Source of the DNA: Myxococcus sp.
Lineage (GTDB): Bacteria; Myxococcota; Myxococcia; Myxococcales; Myxococcaceae
NCBI GenBank assembly: GCA_014879945.1
Contig: JACSRE010000162.1
Coordinates: forward strand, 29,107 to 93,106
Reading direction: 5' to 3'
Length of the DNA: 64,000 bases
The notes beneath the pieces are model-generated. The model saw nothing but the letters and a program-made list of their open reading frames with translations. It was not told the DNA's origin and made no database searches. Position numbers and translations under genes: made by a program. Each line of letters starts with the position of its first letter. Position 1 is the stretch's first letter. This document shows positions 1 through 8,932 of the stretch, piece by piece.

Positions 1-421
1 CGATGCAGACCGACCCCTTCTCGACGAAGAAGGGCGAGAGCGCCGGCGGGAGGGACACCGAGAGCCGCCACGAGCCCCCGTCCGCCGTCACCGCGAGCAC
101 CTCGCCTACGCCATCGACGTGGCCCTGCACCCAGTGCCCGCCGAGCCGGTCGCCGACCTTCAGCGCCTTCTCGAGGTTCACCGTCGTGCCGGTGCGCCAC
201 CCCGACAGGGTGGTGCGCGCCAGGGTCTCGGGCGCCGCCTGCACCCGAAACGACGCGCCCTTCGACTCGACCACCGTCAGGCACACGCCGTCACAGCTGA
301 TCGACTCGCCGTGCTGGTACCCCGGCGTCTCGAAGGCCGCGCGGATCCACACATCGACGACCCCGCCGACGGGCGTCACGCGCTCCACGGTGCCCTGCGC
401 CTGCACGAGCCCGGTGAACAT
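1..421 (-). CDS. ribE: Riboflavin synthase, alpha chain (3' part cut by window edge)
   Basis: Riboflavin synthase joins two molecules of 6,7-dimethyl-8-ribityllumazine to give riboflavin and a pyrimidine product, the last step of vitamin B2 synthesis in the cytoplasm. The protein opens with the family signature MFTGLVQAQGTVE, and the first lumazine-binding repeat shows GESISCDGVCLTV and LGGHWVQGHVDGVG, both diagnostic. About 140 codons are visible, which is the first repeat and the start of the second; full-length members are about 200-220 residues. It starts three bases after the stop of the cyclic-nucleotide-binding gene, so the two are probably co-transcribed. Confidence 0.95.
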   Translation of the reverse strand, partial: MFTGLVQAQGTVERVTPVGGVVDVWIRAAFETPGYQHGESISCDGVCLTVVESKGASFRVQAAPETLARTTLSGWRTGTTVNLEKALKVGDRLGGHWVQGHVDGVGEVLAVTADGGSWRLSVSLPPALSPFFVEKGSVCI

Positions 422-424
422 GGG

Positions 425-952
425 CTACTTCTTCTTGCTCTTCGGCTTGCTCTTCTTCGCCTTCGAGACGCCGGCCTCGTCGAGCATGTCGAGGAACTCC
501 ACGATGCGCCCGTCGGCCTTGCGCAGGCGGCGCGAGAGCATGCGGCAGATGTTCTGGAGGATGATGATGTAGGCGTAGTTGTCGGCCTTGTAGAGGTTCC
601 ACAGGTCGAGGTTGGTGAGCGCGTAGGTGGTGGTCTTCTTCTTCACCAGGCACGTCGCGCTGCGCGGCTGCAATTCGACCAGCGTCATCTCGCCGAAGGT
701 CTCTCCGGGGCCCAGGCGCACGATGGGCACCTCGTTGCCGCGGCTCGACTTGCGGGCCACCTCGACCTCGCCGTCGCGAATCACGTACATCGTCCGACCC
801 AGCTCGCCCTCGCTGAAGATGGTGTCGCCGGGGCCCCACGTGCGCTCTTCGAGGAAGTCGAAGAGGATGTCGAGGCTGGCGCCCTTCAGATCATGAAACA
901 CGGGCACGCTGCGCAGGAAGGTCGCTACCGAGGCGTCGCGTTTGACGTTCAT
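425..952 (-). CDS. Cyclic nucleotide-binding domain protein without HTH
   Basis: A 175-residue protein made almost entirely of one cNMP-binding (CRP/CAP effector) domain, about residues 10-130. Visible are the beta-roll pattern GDTIFSEGELGRTMYVI and the phosphate-binding cassette-like GETFGEMTLVELQPRSAT. No helix-turn-helix follows; the C-terminus is a helix and a Lys-rich tail ending KSKPKSKKK. It is therefore probably a ligand-responsive partner protein rather than a DNA-binding regulator. The start is set at ATG 952; an upstream in-frame extension of 11 codons (MAPGGCGSFAR) looks non-coding. It sits immediately upstream of ribE on the same strand. Confidence 0.8.
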   Translation of the reverse strand: MNVKRDASVATFLRSVPVFHDLKGASLDILFDFLEERTWGPGDTIFSEGELGRTMYVIRDGEVEVARKSSRGNEVPIVRLGPGETFGEMTLVELQPRSATCLVKKKTTTYALTNLDLWNLYKADNYAYIIILQNICRMLSRRLRKADGRIVEFLDMLDEAGVSKAKKSKPKSKKK

Positions 953-1040
953 GCGCGCGAAGCTGCCACAGCCCCCCGGCGCCACCTACCGGATTTCGAC
1001 GAGCGCCAAGCCGCTGAAAACGCTCCAGTCTTCGGCGGGC

Positions 1041-1075
1041 GCAACCGGGGCGCCAGCTGTGAGACAATGTAGGCA
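1041..1075 (+). promoter_or_regulatory. Two-part promoter-like motif upstream of the calpain-like gene
   Basis: GCAACC at 1041-1046, then 16 bases, then GACAATGTAGGCA at 1063-1075. Nearly the same pair (GCAACC, 17 bases, GACAATGTGGGCA) lies at the start of the papain-like gene near 30.45 kb. GACAAT could act as a -10 element. The motif is 73 bases before the ATG, in an AT-richer stretch (TTCTTATTTCACC follows). Confidence 0.45.
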
Positions 1076-1147
1076 GATTCTTATTTCACCCTCAAAAATC
1101 CCTACGCTTCTGCTTAGCTCCTGCGGTCTCCCTCGAGGAACTCCGAC

Positions 1148-2899
1148 ATGCCGATTCGTTTCAACGACGCGAAGTTGGGCTCGCTCTACACGAACTTCGA
1201 AGCGCAGCGGCGCACCAACCCGAACCTCAAGCTCGGGCAAGAGCAGGTGCTGCAGCTGGTCGCGCTGGTCGGCGACGGCAACCGGGGCTGGTCGGCGTCG
1301 AAGGTGGCGACCGAGCTCCAGAAGCCGGGCATGTCGCGCGAGCAGCAGATCGCCCTCGTCAAGGGCGGCATGACGGCGAACGAGAAGAAAGACCTCGCCG
1401 CCATCCTCGACCAGGGCTCGGTGCCGCTCGACCCGAGCGCCAAGCAGTTCCTCGAGGCGGTGCTCGATCGCAGCGCTCCGCTCCCGCCACCGCCTCCCGT
1501 GAACGGCCTCTCGATCTCCGGCGACCAGAAGAACGGGCTCTCGGGCCTCGCGAAGGCCGGCGCCAGCATCGAGGCCATCAACATCTCGACCGCGCCCGGC
1601 GGCCGCCTGCACATGGACGACACCACCGTCATCGGCAAGGCCGACGCCAACGGCGCCTTCACCATGGCGAAGCTCACCGGCGACCAGGCCATGCGCGAGG
1701 GCGACCTCATTCGCATGCGCGCGCGCAACGCCGACGGCACCACCACCGACTGGGTGACCATCAAGGCCACGGGCATCGCCAGCAAAGACACCAACAACGC
1801 CACCGTCGCGCTCTTCCGCATCGGCCTGGCCGACGCCGGCAACGGCAAGATCTCGGTTAGCAACATCAACGCCAGCCGCCAGGTCTCGGAGCCCGGCGCC
1901 CAGCTCGAGCTCACCAACAAGCGCACCGGCGAGAAGACGAAGGTCACCATCACCGAGACCGGCGGCTTCCCCGAGGGCTTCACGGTCAACGGCAAGCCGG
2001 GCGACTCGTTCTCGGTGGCGGCCTCGGACGGCGTCAACAACACCTCGTTCACCCAGTCGGTCGGCAACGTCACCGTGCCCGGCGGCGCGCCCTCGAACAC
2101 CGACCTCATCCCCGACCCCGCGCTCCACAAGGACGAGCTCGACTCGGCCGGCAAGCCCCGCTTCAGCAAGGTCAACTTCACCGGGCCGCTCTTCGTCGAC
2201 GGCGCCAAGCCCGAAGACGTGCAGCAGGGCCAGATCGGCGACTGCTACTTCCCCGCCGCCATCGCGGCCATCGCCAAGGCCAACCCCGAGGCCATCAACA
2301 AGCTCATCAAGGACAACGGCGACGGCACCTACACGGTGACCTTCAAGCAGCGCGACTGGAACAGCCAGGGCTTCAAGGACGTCGCGGTGAAGGTCGACGG
2401 CGATCTCTGGGCGCGCTCCTACGGCGGGGCGCTCTACGGGCGCAGCGCGAACAGCTCCGACCCCAGGAAGATGGAGCTGTGGTTCCCGCTCGTCGAGAAG
2501 GCCTACGCCCAGTGGCAGGGCAGCTACGACACCATCGGCAACGGCGGGCACTCGAGCGACGTCTTCGAGGCGGTGCTCGGCCGCGACGGCGCCAGCATCA
2601 ACATCTCGGCGGGAAACCTCAACCGGGTGTTCGACACCATCAAGCGCAACATCGACGCCAACCAGCCGGTCGCGGCGGGCACTTACCACGACGAGGCGCG
2701 CTACACGAACACCGGCGTCTACGGCGACCACGCGTACTCGGTGCTCGGCTACGAGCAGCAGGGCAACGACCGCTTCGTCATCCTCCGCAACCCGTGGGGC
2801 GAGTCGGAGCCGGCGGGCAACGGCGCCAACGACGGCGTCTTCAAGCTCAAGCTCGAAGAGTTCGCGAAGCTCTACCAGAACCTGATGTACACGAATTGA
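1148..2899 (+). CDS. Calpain-like C2 family cysteine peptidase
   Basis: 583 residues with a calpain-type (C2, clan CA) catalytic domain at about 340-583. The triad is readable: Cys366 in QQGQIGDCYFPAA (with the oxyanion Gln six residues before it), His528 in GDHAYSVLGY and Asn548 in RNPWGE. Residues 120-325 look like two Ig-like beta repeats, behind a Pro linker at about 111-118. Residues 1-108 are helical and include NEKKDLAAIL-type sequence also seen in the putative secreted protein at 20 kb. There is no signal peptide or calcium-binding penta-EF domain. ATG 1148 follows GAGGAAC at a good distance. It may act inside the cell or be an effector delivered without a Sec signal; targets are unknown. 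Confidence 0.85.
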   Translation: MPIRFNDAKLGSLYTNFEAQRRTNPNLKLGQEQVLQLVALVGDGNRGWSASKVATELQKPGMSREQQIALVKGGMTANEKKDLAAILDQGSVPLDPSAKQFLEAVLDRSAPLPPPPPVNGLSISGDQKNGLSGLAKAGASIEAINISTAPGGRLHMDDTTVIGKADANGAFTMAKLTGDQAMREGDLIRMRARNADGTTTDWVTIKATGIASKDTNNATVALFRIGLADAGNGKISVSNINASRQVSEPGAQLELTNKRTGEKTKVTITETGGFPEGFTVNGKPGDSFSVAASDGVNNTSFTQSVGNVTVPGGAPSNTDLIPDPALHKDELDSAGKPRFSKVNFTGPLFVDGAKPEDVQQGQIGDCYFPAAIAAIAKANPEAINKLIKDNGDGTYTVTFKQRDWNSQGFKDVAVKVDGDLWARSYGGALYGRSANSSDPRKMELWFPLVEKAYAQWQGSYDTIGNGGHSSDVFEAVLGRDGASINISAGNLNRVFDTIKRNIDANQPVAAGTYHDEARYTNTGVYGDHAYSVLGYEQQGNDRFVILRNPWGESEPAGNGANDGVFKLKLEEFAKLYQNLMYTN

Positions 2900-2908
2900 G
2901 CGTGCCCC

Positions 2909-3262
2909 ATGGCCAAGCCTCCTGAACCAATCGAAGAAGTGATGCCGAACGCCGCCTGGGTCGTCGAGGCCGAGGTGAAAGAGGTCGTCTCGACCGGCCC
3001 GACGCCGCCGCAGCCCGCCAACGCCAAGCCCGGCGCCACCAGCGTCGGCTACACCTCGGCGTCGCAGACGGTGAAGCTCACCATCACCAACGTGCTCAAG
3101 GGCGACCAGGCGACCGAGCTGGTCGTCGAGAAGCCGGTGGGCCCCTACTCGCTGCGCCCAGGCAACAAGGGCCCGTTCCTCATCGACAAGAGCCGCACCA
3201 TTCTGGGCCGCTACGGCCCCGACAGCTGGCACCTCGACCGCGTCAAGGGCGCCCTCGAGTAG
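2909..3262 (+). CDS. Small protein of unknown function, partner of the calpain-like gene
   Basis: I do not recognise this 117-residue protein. It reads as a compact beta-rich domain, with SQTVKLTITNVLKGDQ and ELVVEKPVGPYSLRPGNKG followed by FLIDKSRTILGRYGPDSWH. That pattern resembles small proteins in which a transported or inhibitory loop is presented on a beta sandwich, but no family can be named. It begins nine bases after the calpain-like stop and is followed by a terminator-like hairpin, so the two genes form a likely two-gene unit. A dedicated inhibitor or immunity partner of the peptidase is possible; that is inference from adjacency alone. Confidence 0.6.
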   Translation: MAKPPEPIEEVMPNAAWVVEAEVKEVVSTGPTPPQPANAKPGATSVGYTSASQTVKLTITNVLKGDQATELVVEKPVGPYSLRPGNKGPFLIDKSRTILGRYGPDSWHLDRVKGALE

Positions 3263-3289
3263 TCGACGGACGACCGAACGACGCGCCAG

Positions 3290-3330
3290 GGCCACGCCGC
3301 CCTACCAGGGTCGCGTGGCCGTCGTGTTTT
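3290..3330 (+). terminator. Intrinsic terminator between convergent genes
   Basis: A perfect 8-base inverted repeat GGCCACGC (3290-3297) and GCGTGGCC (3313-3320) encloses a 15-base loop and is followed by GTCGTGTTTT. It lies just downstream of the small gene ending at 3262 and touches the stop of the convergent glutamate-cysteine ligase gene. Confidence 0.6.
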
Positions 3331-4653
3331 CTAGAGCGCGAACTTCGAGACGAAGGCCTCGTTCGAGGTGCGCGCCGCGAAGGCCTCACGCACCAGGACG
3401 GCGGGCGCGCGCCCGCTTGCCACGACGGCCTCGAGCGGCTCGAGCAGCGGCACGTCTTCGGGGTCGAGCCGGGTGAGGCCTGCCTTGGCGATGCCCACGA
3501 CGTCGCGGGCCAGCTCGAGCAGGCCTTCGGCCTGGAGCCCGTCTCGCTGGGCGGCGCGGTGCAGCGCGTGGTGCTGCTCCACCGACATGGCGGTCGCGCG
3601 GGTGAGCGCGTCGAGCGCCTGGGCGTCGTAGAGCAGCCCGCGCATCATCGCCGCCAGCGCGCCCGTCATCGGCCCGTCCACCGCGTCGGCGCTGCGCACC
3701 TCGAGCACCCGCTTGATGCGCACCTCGGGGAAGAGCGTCGAGAGGTGATCGACCCAGTCGGTGCCGAGGGCCGGCTGGCCATCGAAGCCCTGCTCGAGCA
3801 GCTGGCCGAAGGTGAGCTTCGGCGTCAGGTAGCGGCCGTCGCGGCGCAAGAAGAGCAGCGGCGCCGCCAGGGCCCACTCGACGTAGCGGCGGTACGAGAA
3901 GGAGCCGTCAATCATGAAGGCCGGCGTGCCACAGCGGGCGGGGTCGACGTCGTTCCACACCCGGCTGCGAAACGACTGAAAGCCGCTGTCGGCGCCCTCG
4001 ACGATGGGGCTGTTGGCGAAGAGCGCCACCGTCACCGGCGTCATGCGCGCCGCCGCCGTCACCTTGCGCGCGCAGTCGGCCTCGTCGCGCCAGTCGAGCG
4101 AGACCTGCGCGGTCGTCGTCATCAACATCATGTTGAAGGCGTGGGAGCCGCGGGCGCCCAGGGTCTGCTTCATCGCGCCGTAGCGCGACTTCGGCATCCA
4201 CGGCATCTGGTCGAGCGAGAGGAAGGGCCGATAGCCCAGCCCCACCACCTGCTGCCCCAGCGCCGCGGCGTGCGCCTTCAGCCGCGCGAGGTGGGCGAGG
4301 TTCTCGAGGTGCCCTTCGCGCGCCGTCGGGTGGGGCGCGCCCGAGAGCTCGAACTGCCCGCCCGGCTCGAGCGAGACGGTGACGCGGCCCTTCACCAGCG
4401 CGATGATCGGGAGCCCGGGGCCTTCGTGAAAGGCCTCCCACCCCTCGGGGAGGAAGGCCTCGAGCAGCGCGCCGACGCCCGAGGGCCCGTCATAGGGCAC
4501 CGCGCCCGCGCCGCCGGCGGGGAAGAGCAGCTTCTCGTGCTCGAGGCCCACCAGGCCCGGCCCGTCCCGGCGCTCCGCCGAGCGGAAGGTGTCTTCGAGC
4601 GCCTGGGCCGTGGTCATCGGCTGCACTTCGGTCTGGCGAGCGTCGAGCGACAT
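3331..4653 (-). CDS. gshA: Glutamate-cysteine ligase (plant/alpha-proteobacterial type GCS2)
   Basis: Makes gamma-glutamylcysteine from glutamate, cysteine and ATP, the committed step of glutathione (or, as EgtA, ergothioneine) synthesis. The 440-residue length and the motifs VGLEHEKLLF, VSLEPGGQFELSG, SRYGAMKQTLG, MMLMTTTAQVSLDW and VLEVRSADA are typical of the GCS2 clade. Either ATG 4653 or ATG 4617 (MTTAQALEDTF) could be the start; the first is chosen because TTATAG lies just upstream, but the second fits family alignments as well. No second glutathione gene is next to it, so the exact thiol pathway is not decided by context. Confidence 0.9.
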   Translation of the reverse strand: MSLDARQTEVQPMTTAQALEDTFRSAERRDGPGLVGLEHEKLLFPAGGAGAVPYDGPSGVGALLEAFLPEGWEAFHEGPGLPIIALVKGRVTVSLEPGGQFELSGAPHPTAREGHLENLAHLARLKAHAAALGQQVVGLGYRPFLSLDQMPWMPKSRYGAMKQTLGARGSHAFNMMLMTTTAQVSLDWRDEADCARKVTAAARMTPVTVALFANSPIVEGADSGFQSFRSRVWNDVDPARCGTPAFMIDGSFSYRRYVEWALAAPLLFLRRDGRYLTPKLTFGQLLEQGFDGQPALGTDWVDHLSTLFPEVRIKRVLEVRSADAVDGPMTGALAAMMRGLLYDAQALDALTRATAMSVEQHHALHRAAQRDGLQAEGLLELARDVVGIAKAGLTRLDPEDVPLLEPLEAVVASGRAPAVLVREAFAARTSNEAFVSKFAL

Positions 4654-4722
4654 GCAATGGGGGCGGCTCTATAACGTGGCCTCCCTGCGTGCCCACCTAA
4701 ACAACGCCGCGCCCGAGGTGCC

Positions 4723-5514
4723 GTGAGCTCCGTGATCCCCACCCTCCCCGCCGAGGCCCGACTCGGTGACTTCTTCCGCGGCCTGGCCCTGCCCTTCCGC
4801 GCGGTGAAGGTGATGGTGGCGTCGCCGCGGCTGGTCGGCCTGTCGCTCCTGTCGGGGCTGGTGACGGCCGGGGTGCTGGTCGGCCTCGTGGTGTTCTGGT
4901 GGCCCCGCGCGTTCGGGTGGGCCGAGGCGCTGATCGGCACCGGCTCGTGGCGCACGGCGCTCTCGGCGGTCGTCGGCTTCCTCTTCTTCGGCCTGACCTA
5001 CTTCCTCAGCGCGCTCACCGTGCCCAACCTCGTGCTGGCGCCGCTGCAAGACCCGCTCTCCGAGGGCACCGAGGTGCAGTGTGGCGGCTTCACCGCGACG
5101 CCGTTCACCGTCAGCGCGACCGCGCGCGGCACGCTCCACTCGCTGGGCCACACGCTGCTGCGCCTCTCGACGCAGCTGGTCGGGGTCGGCCTGCTGCTGC
5201 CGCTCAACCTGGTCCCCGGGGCGGGGAGCGTGCTCTTCGCGATCGCCGGCTCGCTGTGGAGCATGTTCTGCCTCTCCATCGAGCACCTCTCGAACCCCAT
5301 GGCCCGCCACCTCTACCCCTTCGGACAGGTGGTGCTGGTGCTCCGGCGCAGGCTGACGCTGGCGCTGGGCTTCGGCGCGGCGCTGTACGTGATGCTATGG
5401 GTGCCGGTGCTCAACTTCTTCCTGATGCCGGTGGCCGTCGTCTCGGGCACGCTCTTGTTCCGGGCCCTGCGCGCCGTCGAGGCCCTCGGCCCTCCGCCGC
5501 CCGTCACGCCCTGA
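4723..5514 (+). CDS. EI24/CysZ-family integral membrane protein
   Basis: 263 residues with about four to six hydrophobic helices: LVGLSLLSGLVTAGVLVGLV, a segment around LFFGLTYFLSALTVPNLVLA, LLLPLNLVPGAGSVLF and a C-terminal pair. The sequence APLQDPLSEGTEVQ after the second helix is the hallmark of EI24 domains. The family includes the CysZ sulfate transporter, but most members in myxobacteria have no tested role. Start is GTG 4723; no other start gives the N-terminal RLGDFFRGLALPF segment. It is divergent from the ligase gene and 137 bases before the S41 peptidase gene. Confidence 0.8.
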   Translation: MSSVIPTLPAEARLGDFFRGLALPFRAVKVMVASPRLVGLSLLSGLVTAGVLVGLVVFWWPRAFGWAEALIGTGSWRTALSAVVGFLFFGLTYFLSALTVPNLVLAPLQDPLSEGTEVQCGGFTATPFTVSATARGTLHSLGHTLLRLSTQLVGVGLLLPLNLVPGAGSVLFAIAGSLWSMFCLSIEHLSNPMARHLYPFGQVVLVLRRRLTLALGFGAALYVMLWVPVLNFFLMPVAVVSGTLLFRALRAVEALGPPPPVTP

Positions 5515-5651
5515 CGACCCTCTCCAGTCGGCCTGTGTCCGCCAGGGAACGTGGAGCGCCCGCCTCGTGTTGGGCTTCCTTGAAGGGCCAGACCCCGGTG
5601 ATTAGGCTCGCGCCCATCGCTTCGCAGGATTCATCGAGGAAACTCCACATC

Positions 5652-8600
5652 ATGCACATGCTCCGCAGGGTCGTCGTCGTCGCCGCGCTGATCGTCGCGT
5701 GGGCGCTGGCGGGCAACGACCGCGCACCGCTCACCCTCACGATGGTCAAGCAGGTCGAGGCCGCGCCGACCAGGGCCGGCAGCGACGACGGAGCCAAGGC
5801 GCCGCACGAGCTGTCGGCGCTGCGGGTGCTCACCAAGGTCATCCTCTACGTGAAGGACAACTACGTCGACCCCAAGCGCGTGCGCCCCAAAGAGATGATG
5901 GTGGCGGCCCTCGAGGCGGTCGAGAAGTCGGTGCCCGAGGTGATGGTCGACGGCTCGGCCGAGTCGGGCAAGCTGCGCCTCAACGTCAACGGCAAGGCCA
6001 AGGAGTTCGACATCTCTCACGTCGACACGCTCTGGCGCATGTCGTTCACCATGAAAGACGTCTTCGACTTCATCGCCAGGAACATGCGGCCCACCGACGA
6101 CACCCGCGAGATCGAATACGCGGCCGTCAACGGCATGCTCAACACCCTCGACCCGCACTCCATTCTGCTGCGGCCCGAGATGTACCGCGAGATGAAGCTC
6201 TCGACGAAGGGCGAGTTCGGCGGCCTCGGCTTCGTCATTCAGATGCGCGAGGGCATTCTCACCGTCGTCAAGGTGCTCCCCAAGACGCCCGCCTTCCGCG
6301 CCGGCATCAAGAAGGACGATCAGATCACCCGCATCGGTGAAGAGTCGACCGTCAACATGGACCTCAACGAGGCGGTCGGGAAGCTGCGCGGGCCCGTCGA
6401 CTCGCGCGTCACCATCACCGTCAACCGCAAGGGCTGGGACAAGGCGCAGGCGATGACCCTGACCCGCGGCATGATCACCATCGACTCGGTGCAGTCGAAG
6501 CTGCTGTCCTCGGGCGTCGGCTACGTGCGGGTGAAGAACTTCCAGGGCAACACCACCAAGGACCTCAGCCAGGCGCTGCAGCAGCTGACCACCGAGGCGA
6601 AGGCGGGCGGGAGCCCTGGCGGCCTCAAGGGCGTGGTGCTCGACCTCCGCGGCAACCCCGGCGGCCTGCTCGACCAGGCCATTCAGGTGTCTGACCTCTT
6701 CGTCAGCAGCGGCACCATCGTCGCCACCGTCGGCCTCTCGGACAAGCTCCGCGAAGAGAAGCGCGCGCACGAAGACGACAACGACGAGGCCTACCCGGTG
6801 GCGGTGCTGGTCAACGCCGGCAGCGCCTCGGCCTCTGAGATCGTCGCGGGCGCGCTCAAGAACCTCAACCGCGCCGTCATCATCGGCCGGCAGACCTTCG
6901 GCAAGGGCTCGGTGCAGGTGCTCTACGACTTCCCCGACGAGAGCGCGCTCAAGCTCACCATCGCCAAGTACCTCACGCCCGGCGACATCTCGATTCAAGA
7001 GATCGGCATCACGCCCGACATCCAGCTCATCCCCACCCGGGTCTCGAAAGATCGCGTCGACGTGTTCGCGCCGCGGCGCTCGATGGGCGAGGCCGACCTC
7101 GATCACCACTTCGGCAACCCGTCGAACGACAAGGCCGCCAAGAAGCGTGAAGAGGTGGTGGTGCGCGAGAAGCCCGCGATGACGCTCAAGTACCTCAAGG
7201 AGGAGAAGGAGAAGGTCGCGGTCGCGCCCAGGCCCGACGAGAAGAAGGACCCCAAGGCCCCCGCGACGAAGGGGAAGGCGCCGGCGGGCAAGACCCCCCT
7301 CACCGACGCCGACGCCGCGCCCCCCGAGGAAGACCTCGACGACCAGCTCGACGCCGAGTCGCAAGACGAGGTGCGCGAAGACTTCGAGGTGTCGTTCGCG
7401 CGCGACTTCCTCTTGAGCGCGCCGCAGCTGCGCCGCGACAAGATGCTCGAGGCCGGCGCGAAGTTCGTCGCCCAGAAGAGCAAGTCGGAGGAGGAGCGAA
7501 TCGCCGGCGCGATCTCGAACCTCGGCATCGACTGGAGCCCCGGCGAGACCCCGAAGAAGATCTCGATCGAGAGCAGCCTCAAGCCCAACGCCGAGCGGAA
7601 GATCTCGGCCGGCGAGACCGTGGAGCTCGAGCTCACCGCCGAGAACAAGGGCGCCGAGCCCCTCAAGCGCCTGCGCGCGTGGGTCGAGAGCGAGAACGGC
7701 TTCCTCGACCGCCGCGAGTTCCTCTTCGGCGCGCTCAAGCCCGGTGAGAAGCGCGCGTGGACCGTCAGCGTGAAGCTCCCGAAAGACCTGATCTCGCGCC
7801 GCGACGGCGTCACCGTGAAGTTCCAGGACGACTCGGGCGACGTGCTCCAGGACACCGTGGCCGGCGAGCTGAACTTCGTCGAGCTGCCCCGGCCCCGCTT
7901 CGCCTACACCTACCAGCTCGTCGACGACTGCCAGGCCTGCAACCAGGACGGCCAGGCCCAGCGCAACGAGACGGTGTCGCTGCTCCTCGACGTCACCAAC
8001 GTCGGCACCGGCAAGGCCCTCGACACCTTCACCATCATTCGCAACACCGGCGAGCCCAACATCTTCATCGAGAAGGGCCGCTTCAAGCTCGGCGAGCTCG
8101 ACGTCGGAGAGACCAAGACGGCCCGGTTCAGCCTCGGCGTGAAGAAGGGCCTGAAGAACGACGAGTTCGCCCTGCGCATCAACGTCATCGACGAGCCGCT
8201 CGAAGAGTTCCTCGCCGACAAGCTGATGGTGCCGGTCGCGCCCGAGGGCGCGGCGCCGTTCGTGCTCGAGCCCCGCAAGGGCGTGGCCCGCGTCGCCGAC
8301 AAGGCCGAGCTGTTCAGCAGCGTCGACCCGCGCTCCAACGTGATCGCGAAGCTCCCCAAAGGCGCGGTGGTGAACGAGCAGGCCCGCGGCGCCAACATGG
8401 CCCGCGTCGAGTGGGGCGAGGGCCGGTTCGCCTTCGTCAGGGTCTCTGATCTGCGCGACGCGCGCGGCCAGAAGGCGGCGCTCCCCAAAGGCAAGGACTT
8501 CGAGTCGGTGCCCTTCCGCGCCCCGGCGCAGATCAGCGTCAACGTCGACTCGGCCACCGGCGGCACCGCCGTGGACTCGCCCACCTTCACCCTCTCGAGC

Positions 8601-8861
8601 GTCATCACCGACCCGTCGCTCCTCGACGTCTTCGTGCTGGTGAACGACCAGAAGGTCTTCTTCAAGAGCCGCTCGGCCGACGACGGCGACAAGCTGAAGT
8701 TCACCACCGAGTTCCCGCTCAAGGAGGGCAACAACTTCGTCACCGTCGTCGCGCGCGAGACCGCCGACTTCGCCAGCCGCAAGACGGTGGTGATTCGTCG
8801 CCGCGCGCCGGCCGTCGCCCAGAAGGTGAGCGACGAGCCGCCCCGCTCGGCCAAGCCCTGA
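5652..8861 (+). CDS. S41 (CtpA-type) serine peptidase with a long C-terminal extension
   Basis: 1069 residues. A signal/anchor segment (RRVVVVAALIVAWALA) is followed by a PDZ domain at about 185-260 and the S41 catalytic core at about 280-465. Ser393 in GSASASEIVAG and Lys418 in FGKGSVQ have the 25-residue spacing of the C-terminal-processing-protease dyad. Ordinary CtpA proteins end near residue 450. Here a charged Lys/Ala/Asp linker (about 490-610) leads to at least two beta-sandwich (CARDB-like) regions at about 630-860, an SH3-like stretch around 880-940 (ELFSSVDPRSNVIAKLPKG) and a final Ig-like segment. ATG 5652 has AGGA 12 bases before it; the open frame continues upstream but overlaps the EI24 gene. 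It probably works in the periplasm. Confidence 0.88.
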   Translation: MHMLRRVVVVAALIVAWALAGNDRAPLTLTMVKQVEAAPTRAGSDDGAKAPHELSALRVLTKVILYVKDNYVDPKRVRPKEMMVAALEAVEKSVPEVMVDGSAESGKLRLNVNGKAKEFDISHVDTLWRMSFTMKDVFDFIARNMRPTDDTREIEYAAVNGMLNTLDPHSILLRPEMYREMKLSTKGEFGGLGFVIQMREGILTVVKVLPKTPAFRAGIKKDDQITRIGEESTVNMDLNEAVGKLRGPVDSRVTITVNRKGWDKAQAMTLTRGMITIDSVQSKLLSSGVGYVRVKNFQGNTTKDLSQALQQLTTEAKAGGSPGGLKGVVLDLRGNPGGLLDQAIQVSDLFVSSGTIVATVGLSDKLREEKRAHEDDNDEAYPVAVLVNAGSASASEIVAGALKNLNRAVIIGRQTFGKGSVQVLYDFPDESALKLTIAKYLTPGDISIQEIGITPDIQLIPTRVSKDRVDVFAPRRSMGEADLDHHFGNPSNDKAAKKREEVVVREKPAMTLKYLKEEKEKVAVAPRPDEKKDPKAPATKGKAPAGKTPLTDADAAPPEEDLDDQLDAESQDEVREDFEVSFARDFLLSAPQLRRDKMLEAGAKFVAQKSKSEEERIAGAISNLGIDWSPGETPKKISIESSLKPNAERKISAGETVELELTAENKGAEPLKRLRAWVESENGFLDRREFLFGALKPGEKRAWTVSVKLPKDLISRRDGVTVKFQDDSGDVLQDTVAGELNFVELPRPRFAYTYQLVDDCQACNQDGQAQRNETVSLLLDVTNVGTGKALDTFTIIRNTGEPNIFIEKGRFKLGELDVGETKTARFSLGVKKGLKNDEFALRINVIDEPLEEFLADKLMVPVAPEGAAPFVLEPRKGVARVADKAELFSSVDPRSNVIAKLPKGAVVNEQARGANMARVEWGEGRFAFVRVSDLRDARGQKAALPKGKDFESVPFRAPAQISVNVDSATGGTAVDSPTFTLSSVITDPSLLDVFVLVNDQKVFFKSRSADDGDKLKFTTEFPLKEGNNFVTVVARETADFASRKTVVIRRRAPAVAQKVSDEPPRSAKP

Positions 8862-8865
8862 GGCC

Positions 8866-8893
8866 TTTGGGCCATCGGTTTTGGGCCATCGGT
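8866..8893. repeat. Perfect 14-base tandem duplication
   Basis: TTTGGGCCATCGGT occurs twice in direct succession (8866-8879 and 8880-8893) in the short gap between the S41 peptidase and the outer-membrane-like gene. It lies about 40 bases before the ATG at 8933. Confidence 0.8.
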
Positions 8894-8932
8894 TTGTTGC
8901 CCCTGCGAGGGGCGGCGGGTAGCGTCGGCGCC

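Noticed and set aside
986..3295. A 769-codon open frame on the minus strand opposite the calpain-like gene
   Set aside because: It has Arg/Val/Asp/Gly-biased sequence typical of antisense frames in high-GC DNA, has no domain, and covers three well-supported features.
4899..5651. Upstream extension of the S41 peptidase frame by about 250 codons
   Set aside because: The extension is Arg/Ala-rich, overlaps the EI24 gene in another frame, and ATG 5652 has a good ribosome-binding site and signal peptide.
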